Assembly: GCF_947179165.1 (NCBI RefSeq)
Contig: NC_077243.1
Span: 31,138,001-31,202,000 of the forward strand
From: Solanum dulcamara
Lineage: Eukaryota > Streptophyta > Magnoliopsida > Solanales > Solanaceae
Direction of reading: 5' to 3'
DNA length: 64,000 nt
Part shown: positions 23,736 through 35,335 of the stretch, piece after piece
Numbering within the stretch: position 1 is the stretch's first letter
Layout of the letters: every line of letters starts with the position of its first letter
Notes under the pieces: generated by a model
Told to the model about the DNA's origin: nothing
Databases searched by the model: none
What the model saw: the letters and a program-made list of their open reading frames with translations, nothing else
Translations under genes and position numbers: made by a program

Positions 23736-26700
23736 GAGATTGAGAAAGAAAGTTGTGGATGTAAAATTTCACAAGTTTATATCAATGTTGAAACAAATAT
23801 CAGTAAATGTCTTTATAAATGAAGCATTTGAGAATATGCCTGGATACACAATGTTTATGAAGGACCTTGATAAAAATAAGAGAACCATGATCTTCAAACA
23901 TATCAACAACTTGTATCATTATAGTGTAATATCCACCAGTTCACTTGGTAGAAAAAAGGTGGTCCTAGAGTGTTCATTATACCATGTACTATCGGAGTGT
24001 TCAACTTTGCTAAAACTTGGTGTGATTTGGGTGCTAGTGTTAATTTGATGCCACTAGCAGTCTTTCGATAGTTGGTCTTGGGAGACTCCAAATCGACATC
24101 AATGCGGCTACTTATGGCAAAGAATACCATGAAAAAACTCACAGGCATTCTTTATGATGTTTTGGTAAAGGTTGAATCATTCTTATTCCCGATAGATTTT
24201 GTTATTCTAGACTGTGAGGTTGACTTAGAAGTTCATATAATTTTGTGAAGACCATTCCTACCCAGTAGATATGATTTGGTTGATATGGATACCAGACAAC
24301 TAAATTTTAGACTGAACAATGAAGGGATGATTTTCAATATATGTCGATCAACTAAACATCATAATGTTATGCGAGTAGTTTTTGTGATAGATCTTATTGA
24401 TGAAGTGCAACCTGAAATACCTATTGAGAAGAGACTTGTTGTTGAAACATTAGTGAAAATGATCATGAATATCGATGGAGAGAATATTGGAGAGTATGAG
24501 GAGATGGTTAATCTACTTAATGGAATAGGGAAGTACAATTTTGCACCAAAGAAGCTCGACTTAGATTTGAAGAATAGAGCAACCCCACATGTAAAATAGT
24601 CCATTGATGCACCTCAAACATTAGAGCTCAAAGCCCTTCCTTCTCACTTTCCATATATATACTTGGGACCCGACAAAACTTTATCGGTCATTATAACTGT
24701 TGATCTAAATGAAGGGCAAGTGGAAGCATTGGTATCTATTTTGAGGCACTTCAAAAGAGCAATAAGATGATCCATAACTGATATCATAGGTATCCCGTCG
24801 GGTATATTTTCTCACAAAATCCTACTAATGCTAGACTGAAAACCTAGCATTGAGCACCAATGGAGACTTAATCTACCTATGCAAGAGGCCGGCAAGAAAG
24901 AGATCATCAAGTGACTAGATGTTGGACGATTTATCCAACTGTTGACAGTAAAAAGGTAAGTCCTATTCAATGTGTGCTGAAGAAGGGAGGAATCACTGTG
25001 GTGCCGAATGCAAATAATGAGCTCATTTTGATAAGGCTGGCCACTGGTTGGAGAAAATACATGAATTATCGCAAGTTGAATGCATGGATAGAAAAAGATC
25101 ACTTTTCTATGCCAATCATGGATTAAATGTTAGACCAATTTGTTGGTAAAAATGGCAGTATTTTCTTGATGGTTATTCGGGCTATAATGAGATATCAATT
25201 GCACCCAAAGACAAGAGAAAACTATTTTCACTAGTTCGATGATTTCTTGGCTCATTTAGGTAATGTACTAAAGAGGTATGAAGAATCAAATATCATGCTA
25301 AATTGGGAGAAGTGTCCCTTCATGGTGAAAGAATCCATAGTTCTTGGCCATAATATCTCTAACAAAGGCATTGAGGTTGATCGAGCAAAAAAGGAGGTGA
25401 TTGAAAAGTTGCCCCCTCTTATCTCTGTTAAGAGAATTAGAAGCTTTTTAGGACATGTTGGATTTTATCATAGATTCATCAAAGACTTCTATAAGATAGC
25501 ACACCTATTATGGAAACTACTTAAGAAGGAGATGAAATTTATTTTTGATGACGCTTGTCATAAGGCATTTGAAGAGTTGAAAGAGAAGCTGATTTTGGCA
25601 CCTATCATCATTGCATCATATTGAGAACAATCGTTTGAAGTTATGTGTGATGTGAGTGGAGTGAAACTTGAATTATTGTTAGGGAAGAGGTATGAGAAGA
25701 TTATTGATCTCATATACTATGCTAGAAAAGCTCTTAATGTTGCTCAAAGGAATTGCATAGTGACCGAATTGCTTGACGTGGTATTCGCTTTTAAAGAGTT
25801 TAGATCCTACTTGCTTGGCAGTAAATTCATTATCCACACTGATCATCCAGCATTAAGATATCTTATGGTAAAGACGGTTGTAAAGCCAAGACTGATTTGT
25901 TGGGTCCTACTTTTGCAAGATTTTAGCTTCGAACTTAGAGACCAAAAAGAGATCAAGAATTAGGTTGCCGATCACATATCTAAACTAGAAGAAGAGGTAA
26001 TACTGAAGTCAGAGATGGGGTTGAGAAAGATGGCATGTTTCTAGATGAGCATATTTTGGCAGCATGATATGATCTAATTATATGGTTTGTAGATGTTGAT
26101 AATTATTTGGTAAGCGATGTGGTGCCTTCCGATTTATCTATTCACTAATGCCAAAAATTTATATTTAATGTGAAGAAGGTTTTTTTAGAGAACCATACTT
26201 GTTCCGTATCTCTGCTGATGGAATTATTCATCTCTGCATACCTGAGATTGAGATGATGAGTATTTTGGAAGCATACAATTCATTGCCTATTGGAGGTCAT
26301 CATAGTGATATCCGGACAGCCTACAAGATATTAAAATACAGTTACTACTAGCTTATCATTCATCAAGATGTTCATGATTTCACCAAATCATGCGATTATT
26401 GTCAAAGATAAGGAGGTATTTCGAGGAAACAGGAACTCTCACTCACTCTTATTCTTGTGATTGAATTGTTCGATGTCTGGAGGATTGACTTTATGGACCA
26501 TTTGGGAGTTCGATTGGAATTAAGTACATACTTGTTGTGGTTAAGTATGTGTCTAAATAGGTAGAAGCTATAGCACTTCCTAAAAATTAAGCAAAGAATG
26601 TTACCACATTTTCAAAATGAAATATCTTCTCCAGATTTAGTACACCAAGGGCAATAATCAGTGATAGAGGTTCCCATTTTTACAATAGGTTATTCAAAGT

Positions 26701-27270
26701 ATTGCTCGAGAAGTAAGATAGTTTGAAATAGTGCGTCCACTCCTTACCATCCACAAACTAGTAGGCAATTCATAGACTTTAGCCACGCGATCAAGAAAAT
26801 CCTATCAAAGATAGTGAATGCAAATAGAATGGATTGGTTGAGAAATCTTGATGAGCCTTATGGGCATATCAAACTACATTTACGATGCACATAGCTATGT
26901 CACCTTACCAACCTATGTTCGGGAAGTCTTTTCATTTGCCCGTGGAGTTAGAGAACAAACCCATATGGGAGATCAAGAAGATGAATCTAGATTGGAATGC
27001 CACATCAAAAAAAGGATGAATCAACTAAATGAGCTTGATGAGTTTCGCCTAAATGCATATAAAAGTTCAGTCTTGTAAAAGGAAAAAATGAAAAAGTATC
27101 ATGAACAAAAGACAAAACAGCAAGAATTTGCAACTAGAGATTTGGTCCTTCTGTTCAACTCAAGGTTGCACTTATTTCCCGGCAAACTCAAGTCAAAGTT
27201 GGTAGGACCATTTCGAGTGGTTCAAGTATTCTCACATAGTGTGGTTGAATTGGAACGAGGTTCAAAGTAA
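23736..27270 (+). pseudogene. pol: Athila-like pol pseudogene (PR-RT-RH-IN)
   Basis: Linker 23740-24048 (KFHKFISMLKQ, MPGYTMFMKDL), then the protease motif [11 protein letters not shown] (about 24027-24060) and RPFLPSRYDLVD (24248). RT begins with NYRKLNAWIEKDHFSMPIMD (25063-25126) and FLDGYSGYNEI. It then jumps near 25225 to FDDFLAHLGNVLKRYEE, so about 70 codons with the catalytic aspartate box are deleted. The RT end is 25247-25624, RNase H 25643-25963 ([14 protein letters not shown]) with VADHISKLE. Integrase runs 26380-26760 with CDYCQR, RIDFM and AIISDRGSHF, and its C-terminal part ends at 27270. No chromodomain is seen, which fits a non-chromovirus lineage. Confidence 0.75.
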
Positions 27271-27942
27271 ACATGCAAAGAATCAAAGCTTACATGGGAT
27301 CTTGGTGAAGTCTGAGTAACCAAGGAGCTTGTGTCGTATCGTGAATTTAAAACAAGTGCTGCTTGGGAGGCAACCTAAGATTTTAGTTTTTATTTCTTTG
27401 TAATTTTTCACTTTTTAGTCCTTTTTAGGATAGTATAGGTTAAATTAGGGTTTGTTTCTAAATAGAGTCAAGAAAAATAAGAAGGTATGCCTAAAAGTTG
27501 TTAAATATTTTAGGATCAATGGGAAAAGATAGAAGTTGTAAGTGCCGAAGGCTTTATAGACTTTTTCTATGGGTCGTAGGCTATCCTACGACTCATAAAC
27601 ATGGTCTGTAAAACCCTTGGAAAACTGATATCATGAAGGAATTGGACTACAAATCCTTTCTACGTGTCTTGCATCTATTGAAGGACCATAGTTAGTGTTC
27701 ATAGAAGCCAAAGTCCAAGAACTACTGCAGTTTTAAGTCTACGAGTGCACACTATGTATCGTAGAATATTCTGTAGTCTGTAGCCTATGCTCGTAGACTC
27801 CAAGTATGTTTTTTAATTTTTCTAAGTATTAAGTCAATGTACAAAACCAATCTAATTTTTCTAAGTATTAATATTTTTGGAATTAGCACATCTTTTCTTG
27901 TTTGATTGCTCGAAGATGAGCATTGGGTAAATTGGTATATAT
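27271..27942 (+). other. 3' non-coding region of the Athila-like element
   Basis: No gene. It includes GGGTCGTAGG...CCTACGACTC (27563-27590), an inverted word also seen in B and A1 LTRs, and further CTACGAG / CGTAGAC copies to 27800. It ends in GATGAGCATTGGGTAAATTGG before the LTR start TGTAACGACC. Confidence 0.55.
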
Positions 27943-29351
27943 TGTAACGACCCTTTCGGCCATTATGTGTGAGCTAAAGGTAAAGAAATTTGGGGTAGAA
28001 AACTTCTATGATGGTAAGTTAAAAATTTTAGGTTAGGCTAGGTTCAGACAATTTATGAGCTAGGTAAAGTCTAGGGAAGTTTGGCAAAGTATTGGGTATA
28101 ATACCAAAGCTTATATTGTATTTTCTATAAACTAAGGTGTTATGGAGTCCTAGGACATTTTGGAATTCAATTTAGGTACGTAGAACTCTCAATATCATAC
28201 ATACGTGAAAAGGTTGGTTCAGAATGTCAAGGTTTGAAAGTATGTTGTGAAATGGGAAACTTTTGGGAGATTTTTGAGTTTATTTCGCATGAAATCCTCT
28301 ATAGATGGTGACATGATGCTATAGCAATTAGGGAAATTCCTAATATAACAGGCAGTGCCACTTTGGTGGTGATGCTATAGCAGGATCGGGCAGCTATTGT
28401 GGGGTAGGCGCAGTTAATTCAAAAATTTCCCCAAAACTACTCATTATTTTACAAGTGTGTGTTGGGTAAAGTCAAGGGTGGTCTAGGACCAAAAATAATT
28501 GTTCTTCATTGAAATCATCGATAAAGGTAAACAAATTGCTCCTATAATTTGATACTTTGTTTTCTAGCTTTATGGTAGTATTTGTGGCCCTTGGTGAGGG
28601 TTTGGGTTCATCCTAAGATGGAAAAATCCGGTATAATGATGATTTTTAGGTGTTAGACCTTGGTTTCATTATAAAAATAGGTTTTTATGATCTATTTACC
28701 ATATTTCACGACTGTAATCATTAAATTGTTAATTCTAGGTGAATTAATCATAGAAAAGTCCTAAATTGAGTGGGGGAAATCATGGAATAAGCCTAAGGTT
28801 TGGGACTGTGAAATAATCTAGAAATATTTAGGCCATTGTATATTGATTCTATGTTGTGTTATTGTTCTTATACCATGAACAAGCTAAAGCTTCGCAAAAG
28901 GAGTCAAAGTTTATGATCAAATTTCTGCAGCAGCTGCTTAGTGTCCAAATAGGCTGGGCTTAATTGAGTAGTTAGATATGTCTTCTATTTCATAAATTGT
29001 TGTAGATTGATGAAAGGTTTTATGCCTAGGCTTTTGGGCACGGAGTCTGGATGGCTAAAAGTTTACTGGTTATTGTTGTTTACGGTAGAATTATATTATA
29101 TAGGTAATTATTATTTTATGACTATATGTGGTTGTCTAGTTCATGATTTTTAATCTTAGGAGATCCTTATTGAGGTGAGTAAATGATACTATAAGGACTA
29201 AATGCAATAGAATTGTTGGGTTATAGAAGAATTTTGGGACTTGTGGTAATGAAAGGGAATGAGATGAATGGGAAGGGTACCAATTCATTCAAATTGGGAA
29301 GGAAATTCCCAAAAATTAATGTGTATTCATAAGGGGGTCCAGCATCAAGTA

Positions 29352-29384
29352 TTATATATATGTGTGTAAGCGCGCGCGCGTGCA
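29352..29384 (+). repeat. TA-TG-CG alternating tract
   Basis: TATATATATGTGTGT followed by AAG and CGCGCGCGCGTGCATG: an almost unbroken alternating purine-pyrimidine run that could favour Z-DNA. Confidence 0.7.
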
Positions 29385-29548
29385 TGTTGACTGTTCCATA
29401 TATAATGCTTGTATAATATATGTTTAGGGAATAAAGGGATGAATATGAATGATATCTCATTGTCAATTTTATGCAATGAGCTTGTTTTAACTGCTTGTGG
29501 TATTACAAGTATGGTAGTTATCATTATGGTTGTGATTGTTATATATTT

Positions 29549-29930
29549 AATTCATCGGATGGCTCGGCTACCACATTTGGTATAGATTATTTGGTTTTCT
29601 CGGGTACCATGCCTGGTAAAGATTATTTAGTTGGCTTGGGTACCACACCTTTATGGTATATTCTTTGGTTGGCTCATGTACCACACATTATATAGATTAT
29701 CGGTTGGCTTGGGTACCATGCTTGGTATAGATTATCAATTAGCTAGGATACCACACCTAGTATGGGATATCTGGTTGGTTTGGTTACTACACTTGGTATG
29801 GAAAATCTATTAGTTGGCTTGGATACCATGCCTGGTATAGGTTCTAATATGATTATATTGGGCACCACGCCTAATACAGTTTACTATATGGTTGGTTCAG
29901 GTACCACTTCCGATACATATTTGATAATTT
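29549..29930 (+). repeat. LTR minisatellite, about 10 units of 35-40 bp
   Basis: Units of the type TTGGCTTGGGTACCATGCCTG followed by GTATAGATTAT. The core is an inverted repeat TACCA-N4-TGGTA, perfect in units near 29569, 29605, 29714 and 29824, and longer-spaced or changed in the others. Confidence 0.85.
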
Positions 29931-31165
29931 CTCTATATGTTGGTTCCATGAATTAATCGGGTTTATTCAATATGATGTATTTATCATGTCAGTCCGTGAG
30001 TGGTCGAGTTGTTGTGTTTAAATGCTGGGATGGTTCTTGAGTAGACAAGGACTGCATGTTAAACACTATAAAGATGTCTTGGGGATCTTTGAGTGGTCTG
30101 AGTTTTTGATAGATGATTTGGACTTAGGTATGGGCTAGGGTGACAGTCTGTACATGTCTTATATGGTGGTTAGGTAAGATTGATGATCTTTTGTCTTGTT
30201 CTTAGTTGATTTACTTAGACTTTGTATGTTTGTTAAAGTGGTCTAGAATATAGCTCATCAAGGTTATTAAGGGTCAGGGTGAGCTTGGGAAGCCTAGGGT
30301 GGCATAAAGGATAGGATTTAGAAGCCTAGGGTGGCATAAAAGGTAGGCTTGGGAAACCCTTAGGGATTCAAGAGTTTTCTTCTTTTCCTAGGTCAGGAAA
30401 GGGCTTATACTGCTCGCTTTTGTTTGATATGTTCATCCAGTATCAATACAAATGAAAACTACACCAAAGTAGAAGGGCTACTGTAGAAGCTAGAAGTAGC
30501 TAGCCTATAGTAATGATAGGAGGGTCAAAAGTTTAATGGTAGAGTTGGAAGCGCAATAAGGTAGGAGACTTGGATTAAGCTATACAGGTCATTTCTAGAC
30601 CCGGGATAGTAAGAGTGTGTGGCTAAAGACTAGTCCAGGTGATATTCAAAGTGCATGCTCCTTCTGAATATTTATATGATATTATGTAGTGGATTCATAT
30701 TGATCGATGATGCCTACCATTACGTGTAATTTGTACTGATACTACTTAGTATATGTGGTTAGTACTTATATTACTCTTTCTATACTTTTTTGGTATAGTC
30801 TAATTGCAAGGTCAGTGATATTTTTTACATGAAGACAAGGATGATCTTTGATATCTTTTATTCCTCTTTGCCTATGGTGGAAGTTGTGTCAATTTTATTT
30901 TGTGTTATTTCATATTCTTAAAAGCTCTAGTACCTATTTACACTAGTTCCTTGAGAAGGTTTTCATGGTACTTTCAAAAGGATTTCATTGTACTTTTCAT
31001 GATTTTTATATTAATAGTTAAATTGAGAAATATTTTTCGTTATTCTAAAATGATATGGCATATTTTTTTCTTTTGCGGTATTTGTTTTAAATTGGGTGGT
31101 AATGATTTTTTATCTAGGTGTTGCAATAAGTGCCCACACAGCCTAGTAGTTTGGTCATGACAGGT

Positions 31166-31177
31166 TAGTATCAGAGC
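31166..31177 (+). promoter_or_regulatory. D-type primer-binding site
   Basis: TAGTATCAGAGC, 3 nt after the LTR end; one mismatch to the initiator tRNA-Met complement TGGTATCAGAGC. Confidence 0.75.
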
Positions 31178-32045
31178 GTATTCTCTCAGTACAAGAGCAA
31201 ATATTGAATAGAGTCCTGCAGATTGGTGTGTTGACGTCCACATCTAATCTTCAGGGAGCTTTGAAACATTTTAGGAAGTTATTCCGCTATTTTCTCTCCT
31301 TTTGTGCACTCTAGACTTGCTTGTATGAGTTGAGTCCAATTGGTATCTCTTGATACAAATTGGTATCTCAACTAAGTGAATTGAACGTCATTGTCTTCGG
31401 CTGAAATGATAGCATCAAGTTAATTTGGACCAAAGAAGGTTCTAATTGGTATCTAGCCTTAGAGGTTGTGTAAATGCATGGATGATCGGCTAATGGTCAT
31501 CCATGAGGCGAAATAGAGGCAATGAGCATGACTTGTTTTAGTGATAAAGCTTGAGATTTTGATATGTGCATTGCATTTCTTGAATAATTGTCAATGTGTG
31601 AAGTAAAATTGCTTGGGTTTTTGTGAAAGTGTGGTCAGAAAAAAGGGCATAACTTGGTTATGTGGAATGGGCTAATGATAAATTGTTATGTGGTTAATTG
31701 AAAACTTATGTGTTCAAACTAACATGGTATTATCGTAGGTAAAGATGGTAAGGAGAAAGAATGAATTGTGACTATGGGAGAACTCTAGTTTTAGGACAGA
31801 CAGTATTGGTTTGGAACCATGGGAAAAAGGCTATTCTAATATGATAGCAGAAAAGTAATGTGACAAAACAATTTTTTGTATGTGCATGATTGATATTTCC
31901 ATTAAATTGGTGAGAAACTCTTAAATAATAATTGTTGGGGATGATCTTGGGTTTATGTTAAGACTATAATACAATTTCAAAGGTTATCACTGATAACAGG
32001 GGATGAAAAATAAGGAAATTCTTGCAGGACAGCGTTGGTAATTAA
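31178..32045 (+). other. D-type leader, non-coding, forward copy
   Basis: 5' leader after the primer-binding site. It matches in inverted orientation the stretch 36509 down to about 35700, for example GTACAAGAGCAAATAT, AGATTGGTGTGTTGAC and TTGTCTTCGGCTGAAATGA. No ORF of note. It ends at about 32045, where RNase H sequence of another Gypsy element is joined. Confidence 0.7.
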
Positions 32046-32412
32046 CCTTAAGATCTGGTGACCCTATCTTTATGGTATCAAGTGTGAAGTGTTTGTAGAT
32101 CATCTCAGCGTACAACACTTATTTATTCTGAAGGATTTGAATCTAAGATATAAAAGGTGGATGGAGTTGTTAAATAATTATAATGTAATCATTCAGTATC
32201 ATACGAGTAAGACCAATATGGTGGCACATGCATTGAGCCGAAAAATAGTTATCATGGGTTGTTTGGCTTGCTTGGCGTGTCTAATCATCCATTGGCCAGA
32301 GAGATTGAGACTCTAGCATTCAGGTTTATGCGATTGGGCATTTCAGAGAAGGGTGGGTATTGGCTTGTGTTAAGGTCAAATCCACATTTATTGAAGACAT
32401 CAAGGCCTATAG
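32046..32412 (+). pseudogene. pol: Gypsy RNase H / integrase-linker fragment
   Basis: In one frame YLYGIKCEVFVDHLSVQHLF (about 32069) is followed by LNLRYKRWMELLNNYN and HALSRK (open 32089-32316). In a second frame come LAREIETLAF and LGISEKGGYW (32259-32412). These are the end of RNase H and the linker before integrase of a Gypsy polyprotein distinct from the A and B families. One frameshift lies near 32270. The fragment is cut on both sides, by a D leader on the left and a reverse LTR on the right. Confidence 0.7.
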
Positions 32413-33440
32413 TGTCACGACCCAAGCTATGCCCTAGGATTAACAACCATGAACCCCTACCCCCTCCTATAACCTGACTACCCAAGGATTAATAACCATA
32501 GAATAAACACCCACCATCAGTCATAGGGTCAACATTACCTACCATAGTAAATTAACACCCTAAATAGCAATAACGAACATGATTTAGCCATCCATACTCC
32601 GTTCTCAAAGGCCTAAGCATGAAATCTCCCATCAATCTACAACATATTCTATATTCATAAAAAGGTCTAACTACTCAGTTAAGCCTAGCCTACTTGGGCA
32701 CTAAGCAACTACTGTACAAGTCTGAACACTTACTTCTGGCTCTGTAGAGGAAAATCCTAATGGAAATAGGCCTAGAATCCATGGATTTTACCCATTCGCG
32801 CGGGAATATTCCTTCTCCACTACTACCAAGATTGGAGAAGCCTAGGAGGGTTTTTGGTGTAACCCTCGACCTTTTTTTCAACTGAAAGGAAGAGTTTCAA
32901 TATACAATTAGTGTTTTTTATCTACTGGTTCCATCAGCCTATTATAACAACCTACCAACCACTACAATGTCAGTCCTATAGCAAGAAAATTCCCACTATA
33001 GTAGGATGACATACCCTCAGCAAAATTTCCAATTCAAAGATTTTTCATTGTGTCGCCTCAAATTAATTTAATAGTTTATTTCAATAATTCTTTCATCCCA
33101 CAATAAGGTGTCTTTTCCATGACAACCGAATGGGTCATTAATACAGATTCAAATTTACCTACCGTTCATCCCAGAATATTTTCTAAGGTAGAAGAAAAAG
33201 AAGAATAAATCCTTTGAATCCTATTTCCCAACCCTAACAATGCACTTGTAGCCCTAAACGAACCATCAAAACTTTCTTTTCCTTAGTGTACCCAACTAAC
33301 TAAAAATAAATTCAACCCTACCTCATTAAGGGATTTCTTAACTCGAGTTGCATGAAACAAATTGGAGTAACCCGCTCCCGAGTGCCTAAGTAACTTGGGG
33401 CTTCACAAATACACTAAGTCGGGGAGATTAAACAAACGAA
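32413..33440 (-). repeat. D-type LTR fragment, reverse orientation
   Basis: Left edge TGTCACGACCC is an LTR end read on the minus strand. After about 33 bp it jumps to the middle of the LTR (ATGAACCCCTACC, parallel to 38312). Then come TAAGCCTAGCCTACTTGGGCAC and related words, matching LTR 2 near 28930 on the opposite strand. The right limit is uncertain because sequence around 33430-33470 cannot be oriented. Confidence 0.55.
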
Positions 33441-34290
33441 ACAACAAAATTTCACAACTTAGTGGTCAGGATCCTGTTATAATGAGATGATTCCCACTGT
33501 AGCGGCACCACTATAGCAGCCAACCTCCCACTATAGTGGATTACAAGAGTTTATAATGGTACAAAATAGGTTTCTCGCCCATTCTTCCTCTATTTCACCA
33601 AAAAATATCACTCTCCCTCCCGATCACTTTGCTCCCAATGTCAGAAATAAGGTAATAATTTTGACACTTTATTTTCCCTTCATCATTGCATGAATAATGA
33701 TCATTTTATGCTTGACTTTGGAGAATAGAATAAATATTGGGATGGTTTTTGACTTTTTGAATTTTGGCCTTGATTTCGGGGAATTCCTAAGCATGGATGC
33801 TTCTCTTACATTTACAACGCTCCCAGAGTGTTCTAGGAATAAGAATTGTGGGGTTCATAGCCAAAAATAGGCCTAAATGGTAGGGAATGTGAAGGGTTAT
33901 TCTTGTTTGAAAATACCAATTTGGATAATTTTTAGGAGTTAAAATGCCCAATTGTTTGCATGAAATAGTAGCAGAGTACTACGGGAACACTGATTTGAAC
34001 TTAGATTGTGAAAATCAAAATTTTAAGCTTAGAGGCTTTATTATTGCACTCTTCAAGTTCTAGGATGATGAAGGTCGTTATAGCAATTGCTTTGCTATAG
34101 CAATACTGATATAACGTACAAATTCCCGCTATAGCGACATGGCCGTAGCATGATGTAGTTTGCTATAGTGGGAGGCTACAGGCAATATCATTTCAATCAA
34201 GCCAAGAGTTGGAGTTTTCTCTGAATTTGATTTTTACTTGTATCTTATGAGGTTCTAATTCAACCATTTGTTAATCTTGTAGAATCAACA
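33441..34290 (+). repeat. LTR-like region with ATAGCGG palindromes, forward
   Basis: No ORF. It holds the perfect palindromes CCACTATAGTGG (33528-33539) and TTGCTATAGCAA (34092-34103), plus further CTATAGC words. AAATAAG|GTAATA near 33650 resembles a donor following a leader. It is probably the R/U5 part of an LTR of the element whose ORF follows. Confidence 0.4.
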
Positions 34291-35335
34291 ACTTAATAGA
34301 TGCAAGGCAAGAATATATTCCACCTTACAAAAGGTTCCTCAATGATTCTAGTGGGGAGAGTTCCAAGACTATAGAAGGATGGGTTTCTTAAATAAGAGGG
34401 GTTTCTGCATGAGAGATGTGGAGGAAAAAGGTAGGGACTTTCACAATTATCTCGAAGAGTTTGGTTGAGGTCTAGAGGCTTCCCCTTTCGAGATTTAGAG
34501 CTAGGTAAGGGATTTCAATCTTATACTTTCTACTGTGCGTTAGGATGACCTCAACCCTACCATCTATATCCGATTAGTGTATATCCCCGTAGATGCCTGG
34601 ACAATCTCTAGGTAGTAGGAGTGCCTCACATTTTAAATGTTGTGTATGAGGCCAAGCTCTAGGAGATGGATATGAAATGGCTGAGGAACATTGTGATAGA
34701 AGAGGAGTTACGAGACAAGGTCTACTAGCCTAGTACCAAGGGCATTATAAGTACTTGCTTCATAGTTGATGCTAGGAGGTGGCTGAACTTGGTAACTCCA
34801 AGGATCCGCCCGTCGGGCAACCTTACTGACGTGACCTAACCTTAGGCTTTAATGGAATCCTGCACCATTCAGGGAATTAGGCTAAATGTGGGGGAACAGA
34901 TTGTGTCAAAGTGGAAGGACTTCTACCAAGGCTCCAAAAAGGACCCTTTTCTCCTCAATCTAGTATCTATCCTACACCTCCTTCCTAGTCCCAGCCTCTG
35001 ATCACTAACAATCACCTAAAGGAGGAATTGGCTTCTATCAGGAGATTCATGGAAAATTCTCCTGCCAGAGCCGCAACCCCACCTCCCCCTAATTAGGAAT
35101 ACACAATGCTTTGTAGAGACCTCGATGAGGAGAGAAGGAAGAGGCGCTCTCGGGGTTGCCTGCTCACACAGATGTGGAAAACCATAAAGTTCATGTTTAA
35201 ATGTGCCATCTCTAACCAGTATATCTCCTGGCTCGAGCCATAGTATATGCGGGAATTCCCTTTTCTAAGCTACATCGAGGTAGAGGACCCCGCACCCCGC
35301 AACCCCTGATGGTGATGAAGCATCTGACTAGGGTC
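34291..35335 (+). pseudogene. Retrotransposon ORF remnant, 'putative plant transposon protein' type
   Basis: Forward-strand coding trace with many stops. Recognisable words are MDMKWLRNIVIEEELRDKVY (34668), STCFIVDARRWLNLVTPRIRP (about 34752), and INVGEQII-like RLNVGEQIVSKWKDFY (about 34878). They resemble a domain I recall as 'putative plant transposon protein', common in ORFs of Solanaceae retroelements near Gag; its function is unknown. The N-terminal half is hardly legible. A run of charged residues follows at 35040-35170. Identification is from memory of the family pattern. Confidence 0.5.

Larger units (their letters stand above)
27943..31162 (+). repeat. D-type LTR 2, complete
   Basis: 3220 bp from TGTAACGACC to GGTCATGACA, followed by a primer-binding site. 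It contains two TGCTATAGCA palindromes (28317-28326 and 28373-28382), a donor-like AAAGGTAAAC near 28524, a minisatellite (29549-29930) and an alternating purine-pyrimidine tract (29352-29384). No coding capacity is recognised. It could have been the 3' LTR of the Athila-like element and/or the 5' LTR of the leader at 31163; the sequence does not decide. Confidence 0.75.

Noticed and set aside
29495..29956. Forward ORFs of 66, 60 and 64 codons with Gly/Thr-rich repeats
   Set aside because: Translation of the TACCA-TGGTA minisatellite in all frames; repeats, not a protein.
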